From positions 62,001 through 126,000 of the forward strand of contig JAIYAE010000014.1 in the NCBI GenBank assembly GCA_027489175.1: 64,000 nucleotides of DNA. Reading direction: 5' to 3'. Positions 49,794-57,930 of the stretch are shown piece by piece. Made by a program: the position numbers and the translations under genes. Each line of letters begins with the position of its first letter. The first letter of the stretch is position 1. The stretch comes from Rhodobacter sp. Its GTDB lineage: Bacteria; Pseudomonadota; Alphaproteobacteria; Rhodobacterales; Rhodobacteraceae. Under the pieces are notes generated by a model that did no database searches, was not told the origin of the DNA, and was given only the letters and a program-made list of their open reading frames with translations.

Positions 49794-51315
49794 CAGGAAG
49801 CGCAATTTCCGTCGCCCGTGACAGGTTGCCCTTGGCGACAAGATCTGCGGCGCGGGCCAGGTCCGGGGCAAGGTAGCGGTCCTCCTCCAGCGCCGGGATC
49901 ACCTCACGCAAGGCGGCAAGCGCCTTCTGCAGCGGTGCGGAGGTCTTGAGCGGGGCCCGGAATTCAAGGCCTTGGGCTGCGCACATCGCCTCGACCCCAA
50001 GGATGACGTTCAGGTTTCGCACCATCGGCTGCAGCCGCCGCGCGCCATGGGCGGCCATGCTGACATGGTCCTCCTGATTGGCGCTGGTGGGCGTGCTGTC
50101 GATCACCGTCGGATGGGCGAGGTGCTTGTTCTCAGACATCAAGGCGGCGGTCGTCACCTCGGCGATCATCAGGCCGGAGTTGAGGCCGGGCTTTGGCGTC
50201 AGGAACGCGGGCAGATCGAAGCTGAGGGTCGGGTCCACCATCAGGGCCACCCGGCGTTGGGCAATCGCCCCAATCTCGGCCAGGGCCATGGCGATCATAT
50301 CGGCTGCAAAACCAACGGGTTCGGCGTGGAAGTTGCCACCGCTGACGATCTGGCCGTCCGACAGCACCAGGGGGTTGTCGGTCGCCGCATTCGCCTCAAC
50401 CTCAAGCGTGCGGGCGGCCATGCGCAGGACATCCATCGCGGCACCGGTCACCTGCGGCTGACAGCGGATGCAGTACGGGTCCTGCACGCGGGTGTCGCCC
50501 TCACGGTGGCTTTCGCGGATCGGGCTGCCGTGCAGAAGCGCGCGCATGGCGGTGGCGGCGTCGATCTGGCCAGCATGACCCCGAAGCGCATGGATCTCGG
50601 CCTCCAGGGGCGCGGTCGACCCCATGATCGCATCGGTCGACAGGGCCGAGATCACCAGCGCCTCCCCAGCCGCCCGCCAGCCCTGAAACAGGCCAGCCAG
50701 CGCATAGGCGGTCGAAAACTGCGTGCCATTGATCAGCGCAAGACCTTCCTTCGCACCAAGCCGGATCGGGGAAAGCCCTTTCAGCGCAAAGGCTTCGGCG
50801 GCGGTCCTGATTTTTCCGTCCACCATCGCCTCGCCATGGCCGATCATCACCGCTGTCATATGCGCCAAGGGGGCAAGGTCGCCACTGGCCCCGACAGAGC
50901 CCTGGTCGGGAATGACCGGGGTGATGCGGTGCGCAAGCATCGCTTCGATCAGCGCCACCACTTCGGGCCGTACGCCCGATGCTCCCCGGCCCAAGGACAA
51001 GAGTTTCAGCACCATCATCAGCCGCGCCACATCAATCGGCATCGGATCCCCCACGCCGCAGGAATGGCTGAGGATCAGGTTTTCCTGAAGTTTCGCAGTG
51101 TCTTCCGGCGCGATCTTCACGCTGGCCAGCTTGCCGAAGCCGGTGTTCACGCCATAGACCGCCGTGGTTCCGGCGGCAGCGGCGGCGATGTGGCCTGCGG
51201 CACGCAGGATGCCGGGGCGGGCGCTGTCATCCAGCCGCGCGGGCAGCGTCAGCCGCCAGATCCGCTCCAGCTGCTGCAGGGAAACCTGGCCGGGGATCAG
51301 GGTTTCAACGGTCAA
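49771..51315 (-). CDS. hutH: Histidine ammonia-lyase
   Basis: Removes ammonia from L-histidine to give urocanate. The MIO prosthetic group forms from Ala-Ser-Gly in [14 protein letters not shown]; other motifs are [41 protein letters not shown] and [17 protein letters not shown]. The start is judged to be TTG at 51315 because GGAGG lies seven bases upstream and the product then begins [21 protein letters not shown] as expected; the only ATG candidates lie deep inside hutI. It overlaps the hutI end by eleven bases. The last residues (FHV) come from an overlapping repeat element. Confidence 0.95.
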   Translation of the reverse strand: MTVETLIPGQVSLQQLERIWRLTLPARLDDSARPGILRAAGHIAAAAAGTTAVYGVNTGFGKLASVKIAPEDTAKLQENLILSHSCGVGDPMPIDVARLMMVLKLLSLGRGASGVRPEVVALIEAMLAHRITPVIPDQGSVGASGDLAPLAHMTAVMIGHGEAMVDGKIRTAAEAFALKGLSPIRLGAKEGLALINGTQFSTAYALAGLFQGWRAAGEALVISALSTDAIMGSTAPLEAEIHALRGHAGQIDAATAMRALLHGSPIRESHREGDTRVQDPYCIRCQPQVTGAAMDVLRMAARTLEVEANAATDNPLVLSDGQIVSGGNFHAEPVGFAADMIAMALAEIGAIAQRRVALMVDPTLSFDLPAFLTPKPGLNSGLMIAEVTTAALMSENKHLAHPTVIDSTPTSANQEDHVSMAAHGARRLQPMVRNLNVILGVEAMCAAQGLEFRAPLKTSAPLQKALAALREVIPALEEDRYLAPDLARAADLVAKGNLSRATEIALPALSPFHV

Positions 51316-52495
51316 GGCGGCCTCCGAAAATGCGGGCGTGAAGGGGGGTGGCACCGATGCGGTAGGAAAGTTCCGCCGGGTGGTCTGCATCCCAAAGGCA
51401 CAGGTCGGCCCGAAGCCCGGGTGCAATGCGACCCCGATCCGCCAGCCCCAATGCGCGGGCGGCATGCGCGGTGGTGCCCAAAAGCGCTTCTTCCGGCGTC
51501 ATCCGGAAGAGCGTGCAGGCCATGTTCATCGCCATCGTCAGGCTTGCCAGAGGCGACGACCCGGGGTTGAGGTCCGTCGCCACGGCCATCGGCACGCCCG
51601 CCGCGCGCAAGGCCGCAATCGGGGGCGCCTGGGTTTCGCGCAACGTGTAGAAAGCGCCCGGCAGGATGACCGCCACCGTCCCCGCAGCGGCCATGGCCGC
51701 GATGCCTCCCGACGAAAGATATTCCAGGTGATCGGCCGACAACGCGCCATGCCCGGCGGCAAAGGCAGCGCCGGACTGGTCGGTCAACTGCTCGGCATGA
51801 AGCTTGACGGGCAGACCCAGCGCGCGGGCTTCGGCGAAAAGGGGCTGCAGGTCGGCCAGCGAAAAGGCGATGGTCTCACAAAAGGCATCGACGGCATCGA
51901 CCAGCCCTTCCGCCTGCGCCGCGCGCAGCGAAGGGATGGCGACCTCGGCAATGTAAGCGTTTGCCTTGCCTTGGTATTCCGGCGGGATCGCATGGGCGGC
52001 AAGGTGGGTGGTGCGAATGGTGACCGGGCGTTCCGCGCCGATCTGTCGGGCTGCGCGCAGCATCTTCAGCTCATCTTCGACCGTCAGCCCATAGCCCGAC
52101 TTGACCTCAATCGTCGTGGCCCCGCTGGCGATCATCTGGTCGATCCGGGGCAGGGCGCTGGCCAAGAGGTCCGCCCCGCTCGCCGCCCGCGTGGCCCGCA
52201 CGGTAGAGAGGATCCCACCACCGGCCTGCGCAACCTCGGCATAGCTGGCACCGTTCAGGCGCAACTCGAACTCTGCCGCCCGGTGGCCTGCGTGAACCGC
52301 ATGCGTGTGGCAGTCGATCAGGCCCGGGGTCACCAGCCGGCCGCCGCAATCGAAAGCCTCGCCGCGATGGTCGCGCGGCAGGTCCGACATGGGTCCGGCC
52401 CAAAGGATGCGATCCCCGTCCAGCACCACGGCCGCGTCCGGGATCAGGCCGTAACCGCCGGTCATTCTGGCCAAGGTCGCGTGGGTCAGAAGCAT
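51305..52495 (-). CDS. hutI: Imidazolonepropionase
   Basis: A 396-residue amidohydrolase that hydrolyses imidazolonepropionate to formiminoglutamate. Metal and substrate motifs: [86 protein letters not shown] and [10 protein letters not shown]. The ATG at 52495 ([16 protein letters not shown]) is correct for the family; longer frames run into hutF. Leads the minus-strand arm from a promoter with a HutC-type operator. Confidence 0.96.
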   Translation of the reverse strand: MLLTHATLARMTGGYGLIPDAAVVLDGDRILWAGPMSDLPRDHRGEAFDCGGRLVTPGLIDCHTHAVHAGHRAAEFELRLNGASYAEVAQAGGGILSTVRATRAASGADLLASALPRIDQMIASGATTIEVKSGYGLTVEDELKMLRAARQIGAERPVTIRTTHLAAHAIPPEYQGKANAYIAEVAIPSLRAAQAEGLVDAVDAFCETIAFSLADLQPLFAEARALGLPVKLHAEQLTDQSGAAFAAGHGALSADHLEYLSSGGIAAMAAAGTVAVILPGAFYTLRETQAPPIAALRAAGVPMAVATDLNPGSSPLASLTMAMNMACTLFRMTPEEALLGTTAHAARALGLADRGRIAPGLRADLCLWDADHPAELSYRIGATPLHARIFGGRLDR

Positions 52496-52523
52496 ATGGC
52501 TTGCCTTATGAGTGCGTGGAAGG

Positions 52524-52552
52524 CTAATATGTCTATACATAATACAAGTCAA
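52524..52552 (-). promoter_or_regulatory. hutI promoter with HutC-type operator in its spacer
   Basis: On the minus strand TTGACT (52552-52547), a 17-base spacer and TATTAG (52529-52524) form a good sigma70-like promoter for hutIHU. The spacer contains TATGT-N4-ACATA (52528-52541 with arms) and the plus strand reads GTCTATAC (52531-52538), matching the GT-N-TA-N-AC consensus of the HutC subfamily of GntR regulators. One bound repressor would block this promoter and could also affect hutF on the other strand. Confidence 0.7.
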
Positions 52553-52562
52553 GCAGGCCGCC

Positions 52563-53915
52563 ATGATCCTTTTCGCCAAGACCGCGCTTTTGCCTGATGG
52601 ATGGGCGAAGGACGTCCGCATCCGCATCAAGGACGGCCGGATCGTCGAGGTGACCCATGGTGCGATGCCAGAGGGGGACAGCCACGGCTGCCTTTTGCCC
52701 GCGCCGGTCAATCTGCACTCTCACACCTTTCAGCGCGCGATGGCGGGCATGACCGAAGGCCGCACCGCCGGGCAAGACAGTTTCTGGACTTGGCGCGCGT
52801 TGATGTACCGCTTTCTTGACCGCCTGACGCCCGACGACGTGCAGTCCATCGCCGCACAGGCGATGGTGGAGATGGCAGAAGCCGGTTTTGCCGCGGTCTG
52901 TGAGTTTCATTACCTCCACCACCCCACGGGCGGCGGCACCTATGCCGACCCGGCCGAGATGTCGGCGCGGATCGTGGCGGCGGCGGTTGAGACGGGCCTT
53001 GGCCTCACCCATCTGCCGGTGATCTATGAACAGGGCGGGGTGGATGGCCGGGCGCTGGCGGGGGGGCAGCTGCGCTTTGGCTCCTCGCCCGAGACCTATG
53101 CCAGGCTTCTTGCCGGGGCGGAAAAGGCCGTGGCCCAGATGCCCGATGCCATCCTTGGCGTGGCCCCGCACAGCCTGCGGGCGGTCAGCCGGACGACATT
53201 GGCGCAGGTGGCAGGGATGCTGCCGCAAGGCCCGGTCCACATCCACATCGCCGAACAGCTGGCCGAGGTGGCGGAGGTGCAGGCTGCCTGGGGCGCGCGG
53301 CCGGTGGAATGGGCCGTGGCGAACCTGCCCCTCGATCAGCGCTGGTGCATGATCCATGCGACGCAAATGACAGCGGGTGAAACCGCCGCCCTGGCCCAGA
53401 CCGGTGCCGTGGCTGGCCTCTGCCCGATCACCGAGGCGAACCTTGGCGATGGCATTTTCGATGGTCCCGGCTGGCTGGCAGCCCAAGGCGCCTTTGGAGT
53501 GGGCACTGACAGCAACGTGCGCATTTCGCTGCTGGAGGAGTTGCGCCTTCTGGAATACGCGCAACGCCTGCAGCACAAAGCCCGCGCGGTGATGGCGGAC
53601 GACGGGCGCTCTACCGGGCGGCTTTTGTGGGACGGTGCGGCGCGGGGCGGCGCGCAGGCAGCGGGTCGCGCCAGCGGTGCCATCGCGGTTGGCACCTGGG
53701 CCGATCTGGTCGCCCTGGACATGGGCGATCTGCGGCTGGAGGGTTTTGCCGGCGATGCCATCCTGGACGCAGCGGTTTTTGCCGGTCATGACGGGCTGGT
53801 GACTGACCTTTGGTCCGCTGGCCGCCCCATCGTGCAGTCTGGCCGCCACATCGCCCGCGAGGCCGTTGCCTCCCGCTTTCGCGCGACGATGCAGCACTTG
53901 CGCGCAGCCCTTTGA
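52563..53915 (+). CDS. hutF: Formimidoylglutamate deiminase
   Basis: A 450-residue amidohydrolase converting N-formimidoylglutamate to N-formylglutamate and ammonia, the branch used when histidine carbon goes through formylglutamate. Motifs: [15 protein letters not shown] (HSH metal pair), [34 protein letters not shown] and [23 protein letters not shown]. The ATG at 52563 gives the family start [17 protein letters not shown]. Diverges from hutI and overlaps hutC by one base. The next enzyme, HutG, is not encoded in this window. Confidence 0.95.
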   Translation: MILFAKTALLPDGWAKDVRIRIKDGRIVEVTHGAMPEGDSHGCLLPAPVNLHSHTFQRAMAGMTEGRTAGQDSFWTWRALMYRFLDRLTPDDVQSIAAQAMVEMAEAGFAAVCEFHYLHHPTGGGTYADPAEMSARIVAAAVETGLGLTHLPVIYEQGGVDGRALAGGQLRFGSSPETYARLLAGAEKAVAQMPDAILGVAPHSLRAVSRTTLAQVAGMLPQGPVHIHIAEQLAEVAEVQAAWGARPVEWAVANLPLDQRWCMIHATQMTAGETAALAQTGAVAGLCPITEANLGDGIFDGPGWLAAQGAFGVGTDSNVRISLLEELRLLEYAQRLQHKARAVMADDGRSTGRLLWDGAARGGAQAAGRASGAIAVGTWADLVALDMGDLRLEGFAGDAILDAAVFAGHDGLVTDLWSAGRPIVQSGRHIAREAVASRFRATMQHLRAAL

Positions 53916-54598
53916 TGCAAGGCTGGGAAGATATCCGGGCCGAGGTTCTGCGCCGTATCCGGGCGCGCATCTGGCCGCCGGGCGGGCTGATCCCGGGCGA
54001 AGAGGCGCTCGCGCAGGAATTCGGCGTCGCCCGCGCCACGGTCAACCGCGCCTTGCGCGATCTGGCCGAGGCGGGCGTCATCACGCGCCGGAAACGGGCT
54101 GGCACCCGGGTGGCCGAACTCCCCGTGCGGCGCGCGCGGCTGGACATTCCGGTCATCCGGCTGGATGTGCTGGCGCGAGGACAGGCCTACAGCTTTGACC
54201 TTCTGGCTGACCGGGTGCAGCCCGCCCCCGTGCCGGTCACCGCCCGGCTTGGCCTGCCCGAGGCCAGCCCGTTGCGCTATCTTGAGACGCTGCATATGGC
54301 AGACGGGCGACCCTATGTGCTTGAGACCCGCTGGCTGAACCCCGCCATCCTGCCCGATCCCGCGCCCGACTTTGCCCGTGTCAGCGCCAACGAATGGCTG
54401 GTGACGCATGTCAGCCTTGTCTCGGGCGACATCGCCTTTACCGCCGAACCGGCCAGCGCGCGCGAAGCCGAGGTCCTGGGCATTCCCGAGGCAACCGCCC
54501 TTCTGGTGGCGGAACGCACAACCCAAGGCACCGGCGGGCCGGTCACCTGGGTCCGCCTTGCCCATGCGCCGGGCCACCGGGTGCAGATGACATTCTAG
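53915..54598 (+). CDS. hutC: Histidine utilisation repressor HutC
   Basis: A 227-residue GntR-family regulator with an N-terminal winged HTH (DIRAEVLRRIRARIWPPGGLIPGEEALAQEFGVARATVNRALRDLAEAGVITRRKRAGTRV) and a C-terminal UTRA ligand domain containing the conserved RYLETLHMADGRPYVLETRWLNP block. HutC normally senses urocanate and represses the hut genes. Its start overlaps the hutF stop (TGATG). A matching GTCTATAC operator lies in the hutI-hutF gap. Gene order supports the assignment. Confidence 0.93.
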   Translation: MQGWEDIRAEVLRRIRARIWPPGGLIPGEEALAQEFGVARATVNRALRDLAEAGVITRRKRAGTRVAELPVRRARLDIPVIRLDVLARGQAYSFDLLADRVQPAPVPVTARLGLPEASPLRYLETLHMADGRPYVLETRWLNPAILPDPAPDFARVSANEWLVTHVSLVSGDIAFTAEPASAREAEVLGIPEATALLVAERTTQGTGGPVTWVRLAHAPGHRVQMTF

Positions 54599-54629
54599 GC
54601 CGCGTGCCGTCCGACCTTAGCCCCCGCCC

Positions 54630-55520
54630 TTAGCCAAAGCGTTCTTGGGTCAGGCGAATGAAATTGCGCACCGTTTCCAGTCCGGCGGCCTCCTGCTCTT
54701 GCAGGCTGCTGATGGCGAGGTGCTGCGTGGCGCGGGCGTGGTCCAGATCGTCCAGCCCATAGGCAATGCCATAGCGGCCGGGCGCATGGTTCTTCACCCA
54801 CCCCTCGCGGGTGCTGTAAAGCCCCGGCACCACAACACTGGTGCAGCCGCAGATCGCGGCATATTGCGAATAGAACGTTGCCTCATCATAGGAATAGAAC
54901 GTCTCGCACCGGTTGAAGATCTCGGCGATTTCGGCGTGGGACAGACCGTCGATCGGAATTGCATCCGCCGTTTCCGGGATGCGCGGCTTGTGCGAGCCCT
55001 TGCGCACGATATAGCAGGCCCCCTTGCGGTCCTTGCGCCCCTCATTGCGGTAGATCGGGTTGATCTTCCACAAGACCAGATCCGGCGCCCCGCCTGTCAG
55101 TTCAGGCAGATCGCAGAACTCACCGGCGCGAAAGAACATCTCGTCCGGGCCAAAGCGGTAGGGGTCGCGCAGACCGGGGCGATAGAGCAGCCAGCGCACC
55201 ACGTTCTTTGCGCCAAGGGGGTTGCCGAGGGTGATCTCGGGATAGACCACAATGCTGTCGCGCCGCAGGTGCCAGGGAAAGGCGACAGGCGTGTTCCGCC
55301 CCGGTGCCACCGGAAAGCGCGGCCTGCGCCACAGAATGGACGGGCGGCGAAGGAAGGCATGGACATAGCCGAACGGATTGCCGTTGCGCGGCTGATGGAA
55401 CGGCCAAAGGGCCGCCGGCGCGCCCAGTGAATTCAGCGCATGGACAAGTTCATGCAGAAAGATCGACCCGCCGCTGTCTGCGTTGTAGCCGGGGGCATAG
55501 ACAAGGTAGCGCGGTGTCAT
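54630..55520 (-). CDS. Glycosyltransferase-like protein (surface glycan)
   Basis: A 296-residue protein related to small, poorly described glycosyltransferases such as WavQ. It has a Rossmann-like start with YLVYAPGYNADSGGSIFLHELVHALNSLG, HQPRNGNPFGY, and a conserved back half FNRCETFYSYDEATFYSQYAAICGCTSVVVPGLYS that resembles the donor-site region of GT-B enzymes. No signal peptide is seen. ATG 55520 (MTPRYLVYAPGY) is preferred, with ATG 55541 possible. It follows a sugar aminotransferase gene by 139 bases on the same strand, suggesting a role in lipopolysaccharide or capsule synthesis. Confidence 0.65.
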   Translation of the reverse strand: MTPRYLVYAPGYNADSGGSIFLHELVHALNSLGAPAALWPFHQPRNGNPFGYVHAFLRRPSILWRRPRFPVAPGRNTPVAFPWHLRRDSIVVYPEITLGNPLGAKNVVRWLLYRPGLRDPYRFGPDEMFFRAGEFCDLPELTGGAPDLVLWKINPIYRNEGRKDRKGACYIVRKGSHKPRIPETADAIPIDGLSHAEIAEIFNRCETFYSYDEATFYSQYAAICGCTSVVVPGLYSTREGWVKNHAPGRYGIAYGLDDLDHARATQHLAISSLQEQEAAGLETVRNFIRLTQERFG

Positions 55521-55659
55521 CAGCGGTTCTTTCGCAAGCATAAGGCAAGGCGGTCGGCATTAGGCCCCCGGCTTGGGTATGGGTTCCGTGGGGTCGGCCA
55601 CACGGTGATTTCTGGTGCATCAAGCGCCATCGCGCGGAAAAGGAGCATGGCGGTTACTT

Positions 55660-56808
55660 TCATTGGCCCTGCGGGGCAACCAGCCAGGCCCGCGCGGTGG
55701 TGATGATCCGGTCAATCTCGGCATCTTCCAGCGCCCAGAACATCGGCAGCCGGACCAGCCGGGCCGAGATGTCATCGGTCACGCCAAGCGGGCCATCGGC
55801 CCGGCCATAGCGCAGGCCAGCGGGGGCGGAATGCAGGGGCACATAGTGGAAGGGCGTGCCAATGCCCGCGGCCCGCATATGGGCGATAAAGCCATCCCGG
55901 TCGTCGATATCGCGCAAAAGAAGGTAGAACATGTGCCCGTTGCCGGTCACCCCGGCAGGCGGGTGGGGCATGCGGACGCGGCCCGATGCCTCCAGGTCCT
56001 GAAAGCCTGCGGTGTAGCGGTCAAAGATCGCCAGCCGCCGGGCAAGGATGGCCCCGGCCTCATCCAGTTGTGCTGCAAGGAAGGCCGCGATCAGCTCACC
56101 CGGCAGGAAGGAAGAGCCAAGGTCAACCCAGGTGTATTTGTCCACCTGCCCGCGCAGGAAGCGCGACCGGTTGGTGCCCTTCTCGCGGATGATCTCGGCA
56201 CGCTCGATCAGCTCGGGGCGCATCAGGGTCAGGGCGCCGCCTTCGCCACTGACGATGTTCTTCGTCTCGTGAAAGCTGAACGCCGCCATGTCTCCAAGCG
56301 CGCCGGCCGGGGTGCCGTTCAGGGTTGACCCCAAGGCCTGCGCTGCATCCTCGACCAGGAAAAGCCCGTGGTCCTTCGCGGTCTTGGCAAGCCGGTCCAT
56401 CGGGGCTGGATAGCCTGCGTAATGGACGGCGAAGATCGCCTTGGTCCGGGGCGTGACCGCGCGCGCCGCGGCCTCGGGGTCGATGTTCAGGGTCTCCGGG
56501 TCGATGTCGACAAAGACCGGCACCGCGCCGCGCAAGGCAACGGCATTGGCGGTGGACACGAAGGTGAACGAGGGCATGATGACCTCATCCCCGGGTTCCA
56601 GGTTGCACAAGAGGGCAGCCATCTCCAGCGCGGCGGTGCAGGAATGGGTCAAGAGCGCCGCCTTGGCGCCGGTCAGTGCAACGATCCGCTGGTTGCAGGC
56701 CCGGGTGAAGGCACCGTCGCCGGACAGCTGGCCCAGTTCCACCGCCGTCTGCACATTGGCCAGTTCGCGCCCCAGGATGGACGGTCGGTTGAACGGGATC
56801 TTCTGCAT
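55660..56808 (-). CDS. rffA: dTDP-4-amino-4,6-dideoxygalactose transaminase
   Basis: A 382-residue PLP-dependent DegT/DnrJ/EryC1 aminotransferase. It matches the RffA/WecE type: MQKIPFNRPSILGRELANVQ, THSCTAALEMAALLCNLEPGDEVIMPSFTFVSTANAVALRGAVPVFVDIDP, VHYAGYPAPMDRL, VEDAAQALGS and FSFHETKNIVSGEGGAL with PLP Lys183. It makes TDP-fucosamine (Fuc4N) from the 4-keto sugar, a precursor for surface glycans. Other rff/wec genes are not nearby, so the intermediate must be supplied elsewhere. Confidence 0.9.
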   Translation of the reverse strand: MQKIPFNRPSILGRELANVQTAVELGQLSGDGAFTRACNQRIVALTGAKAALLTHSCTAALEMAALLCNLEPGDEVIMPSFTFVSTANAVALRGAVPVFVDIDPETLNIDPEAAARAVTPRTKAIFAVHYAGYPAPMDRLAKTAKDHGLFLVEDAAQALGSTLNGTPAGALGDMAAFSFHETKNIVSGEGGALTLMRPELIERAEIIREKGTNRSRFLRGQVDKYTWVDLGSSFLPGELIAAFLAAQLDEAGAILARRLAIFDRYTAGFQDLEASGRVRMPHPPAGVTGNGHMFYLLLRDIDDRDGFIAHMRAAGIGTPFHYVPLHSAPAGLRYGRADGPLGVTDDISARLVRLPMFWALEDAEIDRIITTARAWLVAPQGQ

Positions 56809-56904
56809 CGGTGGCCTGACATGTTTGCGTCAAAGGGGTCAGGCCCGGCACGAAAGGGGGGCCGTCCCGCACTAAATCCGACGGGACGCGCCCGCGCAAG
56901 GGCC

Positions 56905-57753
56905 TCAGCCCGGAAAATGGCGACTGACCAGTTGGGTCAGCTTGCGGTGCAGGCCTTGGGTACGGTGGCGGATGTGCAGCGCGGCAAAGACCGGCTGTCG
57001 CAGGTCGGGGGCATCGGCCACCGCCATGAAGCGGCCCCCCGCGATCAGCGCCAGGGCCGTCTTTTCCAGCACATAGCCCGATCCCCCCATCGCCATCAGC
57101 AAGGACACCACCGACCCCGATTGCCCGACCGATACCGGCGAGGCGGCAAGGTCGGGTGTCAGCTGGCGGTGCATCTCCTCGAAGGCCGGGGAAAAATGGG
57201 CGAAGACGAAACGCTCGGCCCGGACGCCGGCCAGATGCGGCGTGTCGGTCGAGATCATCCGGTAGGTCACCTCGCCCGCGCTTTCGAAATGCAGATCGGG
57301 GTGCGGCTTCGGACTGAACATCACCGCAAAGTCAAGGATGCCGGTCAGAAGGTCGGCGCACATCTGGTTGGAATAGTCCGGCTCGATGTAAAAGGCCGTC
57401 TCGGGCAGGGCGGCGCGAAACTCGGCCACCCAGTCGCCAAGATAGACGGCGGCCAGGTCGTTCTGGATGCCAAGGCGCAAAAGTTGCGCCGCCCCTTGCG
57501 GGATCTGGATCCGGCGTCGCGCCTCGTTCCATTCATGCCGAAGCGCGCGGGCATGCGGCTCGAACCGCTTGCCTTCGGGGGTAAGGTCGGTCCCGGCGCG
57601 CGATCGATCGAAAAGACGCGAGCCTACGGCCTGCTCCAGCGCTGATACGCGGGCCGAGACGGTTGATTGCGTGATGCGCAAGCGTTCCGCCGTGCGGTGG
57701 AAACTCCGCGTCTCGGCAAGGTCAAGGAAGGTGTCCAGAAGGTCGATCTGCAT
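56905..57753 (-). CDS. LysR family regulator of the dehydrogenase operon
   Basis: A 282-residue LysR-type regulator: HTH at residues about 1-60 (MQIDLLDTFLDLAETRSFHRTAERLRITQSTVSARVSALEQAVGSRLFDR) and a two-lobed effector domain with the usual GILDFAVMFSPKPHPDL segment. It diverges from the FAD-dehydrogenase operon starting at 57931, so it is its likely regulator. A copy of the dispersed repeat lies in the shared 177-base gap. The inducer is unknown; a methylated amine or an amino acid derivative would be consistent with the enzymes. Confidence 0.87.
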   Translation of the reverse strand: MQIDLLDTFLDLAETRSFHRTAERLRITQSTVSARVSALEQAVGSRLFDRSRAGTDLTPEGKRFEPHARALRHEWNEARRRIQIPQGAAQLLRLGIQNDLAAVYLGDWVAEFRAALPETAFYIEPDYSNQMCADLLTGILDFAVMFSPKPHPDLHFESAGEVTYRMISTDTPHLAGVRAERFVFAHFSPAFEEMHRQLTPDLAASPVSVGQSGSVVSLLMAMGGSGYVLEKTALALIAGGRFMAVADAPDLRQPVFAALHIRHRTQGLHRKLTQLVSRHFPG

Positions 57754-57781
57754 GGGTTTACGCTGCGCTTTGGGGCAAGCG

Positions 57782-57840
57782 CCGGGGGGCCGTCTGCCCC
57801 CCGGACCCCCCGAGGATATTTGGGCAAATGAGAAAGGCTT
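57782..57840 (+). repeat. Dispersed hairpin plus GAGGATATTTG element, copy 4
   Basis: Perfect arms CCGGGGGGC and GCCCCCCGG around the loop CGTCT, then ACCCCCCGAGGATATTTGGG and CAAATGAGAAAGGCTTG. The loop is identical to copy 1 and the core to copies 1 and 3. It lies between a LysR gene and the operon it probably controls, oriented toward the operon. Confidence 0.8.
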
Positions 57841-57930
57841 GATCGGATTTGTCGATCAATAGCCCAAGTTTCACCGAATTGAAAGCAGGCGCGTGGCAGC
57901 GGATAGTGTGAGCGGGTCAGGGAGGCGGCG

